Shown here piece after piece: positions 15,983 to 25,319 of a stretch of DNA of 64,000 nucleotides (positions are counted from its first letter, which is position 1; each line of letters opens with the position of its first letter). The DNA is from Marinospirillum sp031581385 (GTDB lineage: Bacteria; Pseudomonadota; Gammaproteobacteria; Pseudomonadales; Halomonadaceae), in the NCBI RefSeq assembly GCF_044810985.1, contig NZ_CP085242.1, positions 1,550,001-1,614,000 on the forward strand, given 5' to 3'. Under the pieces are notes generated by a model that ran no database searches, was not told the DNA's origin, and saw only the letters and a list, made by a program, of their open reading frames with translations. Position numbers and translations under genes: made by a program.

Positions 15983-17254
15983 ATGTCTGAAGATAAAAAA
16001 CAAGCGGCTCTGGACTACCATGCTCTTCCAATCCCCGGCAAATTAAGCATTGAACTGACCAAACCCACGGCAACGGCAAAAGACCTGGCCCTGGCTTATA
16101 GCCCCGGTGTTGCCGAGCCAGTGCGTGAAATTGCTAAAGACCCTGAGCTGGCCTACAAATACACCGGCAAAGGCAACCTGGTTGCGGTCATTTCTGACGG
16201 CACCGCCATTCTGGGCCTGGGCAATCTGGGACCCTTGGCATCCAAGCCGGTTATGGAAGGTAAGGGCGTGCTCTTCAAATGCTTTGCAGGCATCAACTCA
16301 GTGGATGTCGAAGTCAATGCTGAAAGCCCCCAGGCTTTTATTGACACGGTTGCCCGTATTGCCGACACCTACGGTGGCATCAACCTGGAAGACATCAAGG
16401 CCCCCGAGTGCTTTGAAATTGAACGCACCCTGATCGAACAGTGCAACATTCCCGTGTTTCACGATGACCAGCATGGCACGGCCATCGTCACGGCTGCCGG
16501 TATGATCAATGCACTGGAGCTGGCCGACAAGAAGATTGAAAACGCCAAGATTGTCTGCCTGGGTGCCGGTGCAGCGGCCATTGCCTGCATGAAACTGCTG
16601 GTGGCTTGTGGTATGAAGCGCGAAAATATCTACATGCTGGATCGTAAAGGTGTGATTCATACCGGGCGCGAAGATCTCAACCAGTACAAGGCGATGTTTG
16701 CCAACGAGACCGACAAGCGCACCCTGGATGATGCCATTGATGGTGCCGATGCCTTTGTGGGTCTTTCCGGTCCGGACCTGCTCAGCAGTGAGCAGCTGGC
16801 CAAAATGGCAGCCAACCCCATCGTATTCGCCTGCTCCAACCCTGATCCGGAAATCAAACCGGAAGTGGCCAAGGCAACTCGTTCTGATGTCATCATGGCG
16901 ACAGGCCGTTCCGACTACCCCAACCAGGTCAACAATGTTCTGGGCTTCCCCTTCATCTTCCGGGGTGCTCTGGATGTACGCGCAACCACCATCAATGAAG
17001 AGATGAAAGTGGCTGCCGTGAATGCCCTGAAAGACCTGGCGAAAAAGCCGGTCACCCAGGAAGTTCTGGATGCCTATGAGCTGGATGCTCTGGAATTCGG
17101 CCCTGAATACATCATCCCCAAGCCCATGGATTCCCGTCTTCTGGCACTGGTCTCCGGTGCTGTTGCTCAGGCAGCCGTTGATTCCGGCGTGGCCCGTCAG
17201 CCCTTCCCGGCTCACTACCCCCTGAAGAGCATCAAGGACGTTTACGGCGTGTAA
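15983..17254 (+). CDS. maeB: NAD(P)-dependent malic enzyme, short form
   Basis: 423 residues, covering the catalytic malic-enzyme part only. Motifs: YSPGVAEPVREIA, GGINLEDIKAPECFEIE, FHDDQHGTAIVTAAG (metal- and malate-binding) and the Rossmann motif CLGAGAAAIACMKLL, with ATGRSDYPNQVNNVLGFP near the C-terminal half. The enzyme oxidatively decarboxylates malate to pyruvate. E. coli MaeB is about 759 residues with a C-terminal phosphotransacetylase-like regulatory domain; that domain is absent here, so acetyl-CoA control is probably missing. Single-gene unit with its own terminator. Confidence 0.93.
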   Translation: MSEDKKQAALDYHALPIPGKLSIELTKPTATAKDLALAYSPGVAEPVREIAKDPELAYKYTGKGNLVAVISDGTAILGLGNLGPLASKPVMEGKGVLFKCFAGINSVDVEVNAESPQAFIDTVARIADTYGGINLEDIKAPECFEIERTLIEQCNIPVFHDDQHGTAIVTAAGMINALELADKKIENAKIVCLGAGAAAIACMKLLVACGMKRENIYMLDRKGVIHTGREDLNQYKAMFANETDKRTLDDAIDGADAFVGLSGPDLLSSEQLAKMAANPIVFACSNPDPEIKPEVAKATRSDVIMATGRSDYPNQVNNVLGFPFIFRGALDVRATTINEEMKVAAVNALKDLAKKPVTQEVLDAYELDALEFGPEYIIPKPMDSRLLALVSGAVAQAAVDSGVARQPFPAHYPLKSIKDVYGV

Positions 17255-17284
17255 TTGCCCGCCGGTTGCAAACTCTGTAATGCA

Positions 17285-17316
17285 AAAGGCCAGATCCCAT
17301 GGATCTGGCCTTTTTT
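17285..17316 (+). terminator. Terminator of maeB, facing mrcA
   Basis: AAAGGCCAGATCC (17285-17297), loop CAT, GGATCTGGCCTTT (17301-17313), followed by more T. The A-tract on the other side lets it serve the convergent mrcA transcript too. Confidence 0.93.
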
Positions 17317-17341
17317 ATATTTATACCCGTGACAACAACAA

Positions 17342-19900
17342 TCAGAAAAGGGCTTCCGGTGCTGATTGGTTGTCTTCACGATCCTGTTCACTGTCCAGGG
17401 TGCCACTGCGGCTTCGGGTGGCTGGCAAGGCTTCAGGCACTCTTTCTTGATAGAAGAGCTCAAAGATGGCGTTATCCTGGCCCGGACGGGCGCGCAGGCC
17501 AGTTTCCGGATCAATACGCACAGTTACCAAACCTTCCGGTCTGTCCATAGTCCGCTGGGGCTGACCTTCCAGAGCGACACGCATGAAGTCGATCCACATG
17601 GGCAAAGCCAGGTTCGCGCCATATTCACCGGTCGTTTCCGGCTGGTCAAAACCGGCCCAGACCGTCGCCACCACATCGCGGTTGAATCCGGCAAACCAGG
17701 CATCATTCAGCTCATTGGTGGTGCCGGTTTTACCGCGGATATCGTCCCGCTGCAAAGCCAAAGCCCTCTGGCCGGTGCCCTCATCAATAACATCCCGGAG
17801 AATGGAGTGCATGGTATAAATGGCTCTATCATCAACACTGCGCTGGGCAACCGGATATTCGATCCCTTTCAGCTCAATCGACTCCTGATCCGATTCACAG
17901 TTACGACAGACCCTGGGATGTATGGCCTGGAAGAGTTTTTCACCCTCGGAGTTTTCGATATGGGTGACCAGATGGCCTTCAATAGCATAACCGCCATTGG
18001 CCAGAGTGGCATAAGCCTGGTTCATATCAAACGGAGTGAAGTTGGCACTGCCCAGCGCCAGGGACAGATCCCTGGGCATAGCGGCAGAGTCCAGACCGAA
18101 CTGGGCAATATAATTGATTGCCCTGCTGATCCCCACATAATTCAGCACCCGAATGGAAATCAGGTTACGTGAACGGTAAAGACCTTCACGCAGGCGCGTC
18201 GGGCCATAAAAGGTGCCACTGGAATTCTGGGGGCGCCAGACATCCTCAAGAGCCTGATCCTCAAAAACCACGGGGGCATCATTGATGATGGTGGCCGGAG
18301 TGTAGCCTTTTTCCAGGGCAGCCAGATAAACAAAGGGTTTGAACACAGACCCGGCCTGGCGTGCGGCCTGTTCGGCACGATTGAACCGGCTCTCGGTGAA
18401 ATCAAAACCACCGACCAGGGCTTTCACCTGACCGGAGTCGGTTTCCATGGCCACCAGGGCGGCTTCCAGACTCGGAAGTTGCGCAAGCATCCAGGGCAGG
18501 TCTGCAGAATTGTTGGGGCGCAGGCGCACCAGGTCACCCCGAGAGGCAAGACGATCACCCGGCAAGGGCTGACGATCCTTCCAGAAAGGTGAATGATAAC
18601 GTCCGGCCCAGGCAAACGCCTCTTTCGGCAATTCCACCACTTCCCCACCGCGACGCAAAACTCTCAGGTGCTCGGACTCAGCTGCCATAACGATGGCAGG
18701 CTGCAGGCCACCATAGACCGGTGTTTGATCCAGAACCCGCAACCAATTGCTGAAGTCCTCGCCATACTCCTGTTGCAGCCTCTCGGCACGGGGATCAGAC
18801 AGAGCCTCGCGAACCTGCTCCAACCCCCCGGATTGTTCCGCTTCCAACTGGGCCAGGGTATCTGTTTCCAGGGATTCTTCTTCCTGCTGCAGGGGAATAT
18901 CACTCCGTTCCACCCCGCGCCAGCCGCGCCGCTGGTCATAATCCAGAATGCCCTTATTAATGGCTCGGTTGGCCGCTTTTTGTTGCTCGGCATCAATGGA
19001 AGTGTAGACCTTCAGCCCCCGTGTATAGGCCTGATCACCGAATTTTTCCAGGGCAAACTGACGGGCGGACTCCCCCACATAGGGTGCTTCCACTTCAACG
19101 TCTGTAGGGTGGAAGCGTGCTGTAACAGGGGCTCTCAGGGATTCTTCATAACTGATATCATCCACCTTGCCCAGCAAATACATTCGCGAGAGTATCCAGT
19201 TACGACGAATCAGGGCACGGCGAGGATTGGCAAGGGGATTATAAGACGAAGGGGCTTTAGGCAAACCGGCAATCATGGCTATCTGGGGCAGGGTCAAATC
19301 CTGCAAAGGCTTGCCATAATAGACCTGCGAAGCAGCCACTATGCCGTAAGCACGATGTCCCAGGTAAATCTTGTTGACATACAGCTCCAGGATTTCCTGT
19401 TTGCTCAGCAACTGCTCCATACGCAGAGACAGGAGAATTTCACGCAGCTTGCGGGCAAAAGTCCGGTCTCTCGTTAACAAATAGTTACGTGCAACCTGCA
19501 TGGTGATGGTGGAACCACCTGATTGAATCTCCCCGGTCGAAACCAGCTGATAAGCGGCCCGGATCAAACCGCGAATATCCACGCCCGGATGGTCATAATA
19601 ACTGGCATCCTCAGCAGCCAGGAGCGCATCAACATAGCGCCGGGGGATATCATCATAACTGATACGGGTACGCCGATGCTCTCCAAACTCAGAAATCAAG
19701 AGGCCTTCAGACGAATAAACCCGCATGGGCATTTCCAGTTGCTCGGAAAGCAGGGCTTCTACATTTTGTAACTGAGCCACTTCTTCATGCAGTCCCGGCC
19801 AGAAATAAAGCACGATGGCCAGCGCCCAGACACCTCCAACTCCTGCACCGGCAATACCCAGCCAAATCAGGTTCCTGATGATTTTTTTCATTACCCTCAT
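17342..19900 (-). CDS. mrcA: Penicillin-binding protein 1A
   Basis: 852 residues (start M1, or M4 at 19891). A cytoplasmic tail and one membrane anchor (LIWLGIAGAGVGGVWALAIVLYF) precede the GT51 glycosyltransferase with EDASYYDHPGVD and GGSTITMQVARNYLL; an OB-like linker follows, then the transpeptidase with the active serine in AGSVFKPF (about residue 517), SRN and KTGTTNELNDAWFAGF (about 720). It polymerises and cross-links peptidoglycan. Divergent from pilM, the conserved arrangement in gammaproteobacteria. Confidence 0.97.
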   Translation of the reverse strand: MRVMKKIIRNLIWLGIAGAGVGGVWALAIVLYFWPGLHEEVAQLQNVEALLSEQLEMPMRVYSSEGLLISEFGEHRRTRISYDDIPRRYVDALLAAEDASYYDHPGVDIRGLIRAAYQLVSTGEIQSGGSTITMQVARNYLLTRDRTFARKLREILLSLRMEQLLSKQEILELYVNKIYLGHRAYGIVAASQVYYGKPLQDLTLPQIAMIAGLPKAPSSYNPLANPRRALIRRNWILSRMYLLGKVDDISYEESLRAPVTARFHPTDVEVEAPYVGESARQFALEKFGDQAYTRGLKVYTSIDAEQQKAANRAINKGILDYDQRRGWRGVERSDIPLQQEEESLETDTLAQLEAEQSGGLEQVREALSDPRAERLQQEYGEDFSNWLRVLDQTPVYGGLQPAIVMAAESEHLRVLRRGGEVVELPKEAFAWAGRYHSPFWKDRQPLPGDRLASRGDLVRLRPNNSADLPWMLAQLPSLEAALVAMETDSGQVKALVGGFDFTESRFNRAEQAARQAGSVFKPFVYLAALEKGYTPATIINDAPVVFEDQALEDVWRPQNSSGTFYGPTRLREGLYRSRNLISIRVLNYVGISRAINYIAQFGLDSAAMPRDLSLALGSANFTPFDMNQAYATLANGGYAIEGHLVTHIENSEGEKLFQAIHPRVCRNCESDQESIELKGIEYPVAQRSVDDRAIYTMHSILRDVIDEGTGQRALALQRDDIRGKTGTTNELNDAWFAGFNRDVVATVWAGFDQPETTGEYGANLALPMWIDFMRVALEGQPQRTMDRPEGLVTVRIDPETGLRARPGQDNAIFELFYQERVPEALPATRSRSGTLDSEQDREDNQSAPEALF

Positions 19901-19940
19901 GCGATTACTTCAGCCCCCAGCTGCTATATATCTTAAATAT

Positions 19941-19969
19941 TTGCACAACCCATTACAATCTGATACAAA
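19941..19969 (+). promoter_or_regulatory. Probable sigma-70 promoter of pilMNOPQ
   Basis: TTGCAC (19941-19946), 17 bases, TACAAA (19964-19969); four of six matches at each box. It lies in the 164-base divergent region between mrcA and pilM and would give a leader of about 90 bases. Confidence 0.55.
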
Positions 19970-20064
19970 AGCCCTAAAGCTAGGCTGAAGTTCATCAATT
20001 GACTCCCAGGCAACCTGGAACACCCTCAGCCACATCACCGGACAACGCGAAGGACAAGCTAGCC

Positions 20065-21144
20065 ATGCTCAGGATGCCTGAATTTCCTTTTTTACGCCCG
20101 AAAAAATTACCACTGATCGGCATCGACATTACCTCTTCTGCGGTCAAACTGCTGGAAATTCACCCTCAAGGCAACCGTCTTCAGGTGGCCAGCTATGGCG
20201 TAGCCCCTCTGGAAAGTGGTGCCGTCAGTGACCGCCGGATCAAGGATTATAAATCGGTTGCGCGCAGCATTAAACGGGTGATTGACCGCACCCACCCCAG
20301 CACCCTGCGTACTGCTGTTGCGGTTCCTTCTGCAGCAGTGATCACACGTACCCTGAGCCTGCCCAGAGATCTTGATGACGATGAAATGGAAGCCCAGGTA
20401 TTGCTGGAAGCTGACCAGCATATTCCTTATCCCTTGAATGAAGTCGCCATCGACTTTGAGCGCCAGCCACCTCTGAACCCGGATGACGACAACCAGCCCG
20501 TACTCCTGGTTGCCTGCCGGAGAGAAACCACCGAGCAACTTGACCAGGTTCTGGAGGAAGCTGGCTTGCAGCCTGTGGTGATTGATGTGGAAAACCTGGC
20601 GATTGAAAGAGCCATTCGCCTGATCACCAGTCAATTGCCCAGCCAGCAGGATGGGCAGATAGTTGCTGTTGCCGATATCGGTGCCACCACCACCACCCTC
20701 AATATTCTCTGTGACGGCGAAATCATCTACAGTCGTGACCAGATGTTTGGTGGCAAACAACTTACGGATGAAATTCAACGTCATTACGGGCTCTCCCGCG
20801 AAGAGGCCGGTTTTGCCAAAAAACGCGGTGACTTGCCTTCGGATTACTTTACAGAAATCCTGGAACCTTTTAAGACCGCAACGGTACATCAGATAGAGCG
20901 CCAGTTGCAGCTGTTTTATTCCTCCTCCACCTACCATGATATCGACTATCTGATTCTGGCGGGTGGGTCTTCGGCAATTGATGGCCTGCCTCAGATGGCG
21001 CAACATCATATTGGTTCCCCGACATTACTGGCCAACCCTTTTGCCAACATGGTGTTAAGTGACCGGGTCAATGCTGCAGCTCTGGCCCAGGACGCACCCG
21101 CCATGCTGATTGCCTGTGGGCTGGCCATGAGGATCGAGTCATGA
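20065..21144 (+). CDS. pilM: Type IV pilus inner-membrane platform protein PilM
   Basis: 359 residues from the ATG at 20065, chosen because AAGGA lies 10 bases upstream and the N-terminus then fits PilM; an upstream TTG at 19999 is in frame but unlikely. Actin-like ATPase fold: IGIDITSSAVKLLEI, PSAAVITRTLSLP, VADIGATTTTLNIL and ILAGGSSAIDGLPQ are the nucleotide-binding motifs. PilM sits on the cytoplasmic face and binds the N-terminus of PilN. First of five genes overlapping by 4 bases. Confidence 0.95.
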   Translation: MLRMPEFPFLRPKKLPLIGIDITSSAVKLLEIHPQGNRLQVASYGVAPLESGAVSDRRIKDYKSVARSIKRVIDRTHPSTLRTAVAVPSAAVITRTLSLPRDLDDDEMEAQVLLEADQHIPYPLNEVAIDFERQPPLNPDDDNQPVLLVACRRETTEQLDQVLEEAGLQPVVIDVENLAIERAIRLITSQLPSQQDGQIVAVADIGATTTTLNILCDGEIIYSRDQMFGGKQLTDEIQRHYGLSREEAGFAKKRGDLPSDYFTEILEPFKTATVHQIERQLQLFYSSSTYHDIDYLILAGGSSAIDGLPQMAQHHIGSPTLLANPFANMVLSDRVNAAALAQDAPAMLIACGLAMRIES

Positions 21145-21686
21145 GTAACGGCATCAACCTTCGTCCCTGGCGTGAAGAACGCCGCCAGCTCAGGCAAACC
21201 CAGTTTGTCTACCTGGCGGTGGCCACTCTACTCCTGGGCCTGGTATTGAGCGGCTTCTGGTGGTGGAGCAGCAACCAGTCTATCCAGGCCGTTCAGCAGG
21301 AAAATCAACTGATTCGTGATCAGCTGGGGGTGCTGGATGCGGAAATCCGTGAAGTCACCGAACTGCGCGAAAAACGCGAACAGCTCCTGCAACGTATTGA
21401 AGTCATTCAAAGCCTGCAGCGCCAGCGCCCGGTCACTATTGAGTTGCTCGACCAGTTAACCGGCAGCCTGACTGAAGGCATTTATCTGACCGATGTCCGG
21501 CGTCAAGACAACCAGCTGACCATTCAGGGCCACGCCACCCCTTCCCAGGCTTTATCCGACTGGATGCGCAGCCTGGAACAGCAGCAGCGCTTCAGCGAAC
21601 CGGTACTGCGCAGCGTAACCTCCGATGAAAGCATCGGTGCCAACCGTTTTGACCTGCTGCTACCTCTTGCGGAGGACCAGCCATGA
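21141..21686 (+). CDS. pilN: Type IV pilus assembly protein PilN
   Basis: 181 residues. Begins with the cytoplasmic INLRPWREERR motif that docks to PilM, then one membrane helix (FVYLAVATLLLGLVLSGFWWW) and a periplasmic coiled coil plus ferredoxin-like domain. Partners PilO in the alignment complex. Overlaps pilM and pilO by 4 bases each. Confidence 0.95.
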   Translation: MSNGINLRPWREERRQLRQTQFVYLAVATLLLGLVLSGFWWWSSNQSIQAVQQENQLIRDQLGVLDAEIREVTELREKREQLLQRIEVIQSLQRQRPVTIELLDQLTGSLTEGIYLTDVRRQDNQLTIQGHATPSQALSDWMRSLEQQQRFSEPVLRSVTSDESIGANRFDLLLPLAEDQP

Positions 21687-22369
21687 AGCTTGCTTTTGAC
21701 ACCCAGCGTCTGCAACCGGTCAAAACCTGGCTGTCCGTGCAATGGCGGGCCATTAAAAGACTGGAAAAAGACGACCTGGACTTACAAAGTGCCGGTCAGT
21801 GGCCTGATGCCCTCAAGGCGCTTACCCTGATCCTGCTGTTGGCCATGATTCTGTTTGCCAGCAACTGGCTGCTGATCAGTGGTGTTCGCGAAAAGCTTGA
21901 TCAGACTCAAGGTGAACAGGAAGAACTGTTTGAACGCTATCAACTGCGCTCTTTCCAGGCCGCCAACCTGGGAGCCTATCAGCAGCAGATGCAAATCATG
22001 GAAGGCACTTTTTCAGAGCTGCTTTCCAGACTGCCCATCGACCGGGAGATACCGCGGCTGATTGAAAACATCCAGGCTCAGGCCAGCAGGCAAAGACTGG
22101 ACCTGCAGGCGGTGAATCTGCGCGATGACCAGAGACGTGATTTTTATACCGAGCTGCCCTTTGAAATTCAGGCCAGAGGTGACTTCCACCGCCTGGCCAG
22201 TTTTATGGCCGGTATCAGCAGTCTTGACCGCATTATCACCCTGCACGATTTCACCCTATCACCCGTTGCCGGTGTCGGGCAGCCCACCCAGCTCAACCTG
22301 CGGTTGCAGGCTCGCACCTATCGATACGATGAAAACCGTCAGGCAACAGACGCCAGGAGGCAACCATGA
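21683..22369 (+). CDS. pilO: Type IV pilus assembly protein PilO
   Basis: 228 residues; one membrane helix at about residues 50-68 (LTLILLLAMILFASNWLLISG), a coiled coil (REKLDQTQGEQEELFERY) and a periplasmic domain with the PilO pattern LLSRLPIDREIPRLIENIQ. Forms a heterodimer with PilN. Overlaps pilP by 4 bases. Confidence 0.95.
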   Translation: MKLAFDTQRLQPVKTWLSVQWRAIKRLEKDDLDLQSAGQWPDALKALTLILLLAMILFASNWLLISGVREKLDQTQGEQEELFERYQLRSFQAANLGAYQQQMQIMEGTFSELLSRLPIDREIPRLIENIQAQASRQRLDLQAVNLRDDQRRDFYTELPFEIQARGDFHRLASFMAGISSLDRIITLHDFTLSPVAGVGQPTQLNLRLQARTYRYDENRQATDARRQP

Positions 22370-22905
22370 AGCCAGACCGGTTACCTCTGTACAAACTGCT
22401 TTTGGCCGGACTTCTGCTGAGCCTGCTCAGCGCCTGCAGTGACCAGCCGCGCACAGCAGAAATCCAGCAACGTCTGCAGGAGCTGAAAGAAAGACCCAGC
22501 GGGCGTATTGATCCGGTTCCTGATTTTCCCGAGGCGGTCACTCCACAGTACACCCAGAACGACCAGCGCGACCCTTTTACACCCGATGGCCTGCTGGGTG
22601 ACCGCTCGCAATTTCTCGCGGATTCCTCTCTGGCACCGGATCCCAGCCGCAACCAAACATCACTGGAACGCTGGAGCCTGAGTGAGCTGTCACTGCGCGG
22701 CATCATGCGAAAAGGCCAGCAGACTCGCGCCCTGATTCTGACCCCTGAGGGAAAACTGGCGGCAGTGGGAGTGGGTGATTATCTGGGCCAGGATCATGGC
22801 CGGATCACTGACATCAGCTCCAACCATATCAAGCTTGTAGAGCTCATCCCTGACAATCTGGGTGGCTGGCAGGAACGTGAACAAGAGCTCAATTTATCCA
22901 GGTAG
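22366..22905 (+). CDS. pilP: Type IV pilus assembly lipoprotein PilP
   Basis: 179 residues. Lipobox LLSAC with acylated C24. A disordered linker is followed by the C-terminal HR-like beta domain, starting ELSLRGIMRKGQQTRALILTPEGKLAAVGVGDYLGQDHG, which connects the PilMNO complex to the secretin PilQ. Ends 11 bases before the preferred pilQ start. Confidence 0.94.
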   Translation: MKPDRLPLYKLLLAGLLLSLLSACSDQPRTAEIQQRLQELKERPSGRIDPVPDFPEAVTPQYTQNDQRDPFTPDGLLGDRSQFLADSSLAPDPSRNQTSLERWSLSELSLRGIMRKGQQTRALILTPEGKLAAVGVGDYLGQDHGRITDISSNHIKLVELIPDNLGGWQEREQELNLSR

Positions 22906-22916
22906 GAATGCATATC

Positions 22917-24740
22917 ATGACCTTATTTTCAAACAGCCTGCATCAGATCAGCAAAAAAATAATCGTTGGCAGCCTGCTCTGTTTTGGGCTCAGCACCGCA
23001 CTGGCCGCTGAAACAACCCTTCAGGATCTGGATTTTCAACGCAGCCCCCAGGGACATGCCCTGCTGTTGCTGGACTTCTCCGACCCCCCGGTTTTACCGA
23101 AAGCCCAAGAGGTCACAGACAGCCTGGAACTGACCTTCTCCAACACCCGGATTCAGGAAGAACTTCGCAATCTGTATTCCACTCATGACTTTGCCACCCT
23201 GGTCTCCAGCCTCAGCCTGGATCAAGAGGGTGATCAGGCACTGATAAGCCTGGGAATCGACAAGCCCTACAGCTACACCCTCCACCAGCAGGCCACACAA
23301 CTGCAGATAGAAATTGCAGAAAAACCGGGGCAGAAAGAAACAGAAACCAGAAGCAGCGGCCAGCGTTTCCAGTATTCCGGCGAGCCGATGAGCTTAAGCT
23401 ACCAGGACATTCCCATCCGTGAACTGCTTCAGGAGCTGGCCAGTTTTCTGGATCTGAATCTGGTAGCCGGGGACAGTGTTCAGGGCAACATCACTCTGCA
23501 ACTTAAGGAGGTTCCCTCCGATCAGGCGTTGGATCTGATCCTCACCACCCAGAATCTGGCCAGCCGCCAGGTCGGCAATGTCCTTCTGGTCGCCCCCGCT
23601 GAAGAACTGGTTGCCCTGGAGCAACAGCAGTTTGCAGCCAGACAATCCGAACAGGCGACACAACCCCTGGTGGATGAGTTTATCCGCATCAACTTTGCCA
23701 AAGCCGAAGACCTGCGCAATTTCATCATGGGTGAGTCGGAAACACCTTCCAACGATTCATCCCCGACTTCTCCGGCCTCCCTGGCCGCCGGTCTTTTCAA
23801 TCAGGACGAACAACAGCAACCCACCACCAGCGGCACCAGCAGTCGTTTTCTCTCCGACCGTGGCCACCTGAGATTCGACAATCGCACCAACCAACTCTAT
23901 GTGCGCGACACCCCTGAATACGTTGAACGGGTGCGCACTATCGTCAAGACTCTGGATATTCCTGTCGACCAGATCATGATTGAAGCCCGCATCGTGGTTG
24001 CCCGAACCGGTGTCAGCGATGAACTGGGTGTGACCTGGGGGGCCAGCCGTGCCGCTGGCTCAGCTAACGGGGGCTTTACCTCGGAACGGGGTCGAGTAGG
24101 GCCGGGTGAACGCACCGAGTTTGAAAGCACCAGCTCCGGTCAGCGCGGCATTTCTCTTGACCTGAACCCCCAGGCCGGCATTGGCTTTGGTTTTGTGAAT
24201 GGCAACTTCCTGCTCGACTTGGAGCTGGCGGCCCTGGAAACGGAAAACCGCAGTGAAATCATCTCCCAGCCCAAGGTCATCACCTCGGATCGCAACAAGG
24301 CCGTGATTCGCTCCGGTGAAGAAATCCCTTACACCAGCATTGATGAAGACGGGGTTCGTACCACCAATTTCCGTCAGGCCGAATTGCGCCTGGAAGTGAC
24401 ACCCCAGGTGGTGGGTGATGACCAGATCTTCCTCACCCTGCAGGTGAACAACGACAGCATGGGTGAAGAAACTCTTGATGCTGGCCCCACCATCAACACC
24501 AATGCAGTGGAAACCCAGGTTCTGGCCAACAACGGTGAGACCATCGTGATTGGGGGGATTTTCACTTCGCAAACCCTGGAAGCCGAGGCCAAAACCCCTC
24601 TGTTGGGAGATATCCCCTTGTTGGGCTGGTTATTTCGGCGTTCCTTTCAAAGCCAGGAAAAGGTAGAATTGTTGATCTTTATTACACCCAGAATGCTGAA
24701 CAACAGCCTTAGCCAGCCCCTGCAATCCGCTTCTGACTAA
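22917..24740 (+). CDS. pilQ: Type IV pilus secretin PilQ
   Basis: 607 residues from the ATG at 22917, preferred over 22908 because AGGA (22904-22907) abuts the first ATG but lies 9 bases from the second. Signal peptide to ALAAE; an AMIN-like N-terminal domain, a secretin N0 domain (YSGEPMSLSYQDIPIRELLQELA), an N1 domain and the C-terminal secretin pore with IMIEARIVVA and PLLGDIPLLGWLFRR. Relatives often have two AMIN domains; only one is apparent here, in keeping with the shorter length. It forms the outer-membrane channel for the pilus. Confidence 0.96.
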   Translation: MTLFSNSLHQISKKIIVGSLLCFGLSTALAAETTLQDLDFQRSPQGHALLLLDFSDPPVLPKAQEVTDSLELTFSNTRIQEELRNLYSTHDFATLVSSLSLDQEGDQALISLGIDKPYSYTLHQQATQLQIEIAEKPGQKETETRSSGQRFQYSGEPMSLSYQDIPIRELLQELASFLDLNLVAGDSVQGNITLQLKEVPSDQALDLILTTQNLASRQVGNVLLVAPAEELVALEQQQFAARQSEQATQPLVDEFIRINFAKAEDLRNFIMGESETPSNDSSPTSPASLAAGLFNQDEQQQPTTSGTSSRFLSDRGHLRFDNRTNQLYVRDTPEYVERVRTIVKTLDIPVDQIMIEARIVVARTGVSDELGVTWGASRAAGSANGGFTSERGRVGPGERTEFESTSSGQRGISLDLNPQAGIGFGFVNGNFLLDLELAALETENRSEIISQPKVITSDRNKAVIRSGEEIPYTSIDEDGVRTTNFRQAELRLEVTPQVVGDDQIFLTLQVNNDSMGEETLDAGPTINTNAVETQVLANNGETIVIGGIFTSQTLEAEAKTPLLGDIPLLGWLFRRSFQSQEKVELLIFITPRMLNNSLSQPLQSASD

Positions 24741-24778
24741 GGCTCGACAGCCTTAGACAGGTCAGGAGTAACCCCAGG

Positions 24779-25318
24779 ATGCAGAGTGAAAACACCTGCA
24801 CAACCAATATCATTCTTGTCGGCCCCATGGGGGCTGGCAAAAGCACTCTTGGGCGACTTTTGGCACGAGCCTTGAAAAGGCCCTTCTACGACTCCGACCA
24901 GGTCATTGAAGATCGCTGCGGTGCGGGCATTCCCTGGATCTTCGATCTCGAGGGCGAAGAAGGCTTTCGTCAGCGTGAAACCCAGATTCTTGAAGAACTA
25001 ACGCACCAGCAAGGTATTGTACTGGCCACCGGTGGCGGTGCCGTTTTACGCCCTGAAAACCGGGAAAAACTGCGGGCAGGAGGCTTGGTGATTTTTCTGC
25101 GAACCACCGTGGAGCAACAGTTGGCCAGAACCCGCAAGAGCACGCATCGCCCCCTGTTGCAAACGGCCAACCCCCGCCAGCGCCTGGAAGCCATGCGCCT
25201 GGAGCGTGAACCTCTTTATGAGGAAACGGCCCACTTGACCATCAACACCGATCAGCGTCCGCCACGCCAGGTGGTTATGGATATCAAAAAACAACTTCTT
25301 GAACATCTGGATAACTGA
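24779..25318 (+). CDS. aroK: Shikimate kinase
   Basis: 179 residues. Walker A GPMGAGKSTLGRLL at residues 15-28, shikimate-binding DSDQVIEDRCG, GEEGFRQRE, the GGG loop (ATGGGAVLRPENR) and the lid RPLLQ. Phosphorylates shikimate in aromatic amino acid synthesis. Followed immediately by aroB. Confidence 0.96.
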   Translation: MQSENTCTTNIILVGPMGAGKSTLGRLLARALKRPFYDSDQVIEDRCGAGIPWIFDLEGEEGFRQRETQILEELTHQQGIVLATGGGAVLRPENREKLRAGGLVIFLRTTVEQQLARTRKSTHRPLLQTANPRQRLEAMRLEREPLYEETAHLTINTDQRPPRQVVMDIKKQLLEHLDN

Positions 25319-25319
25319 T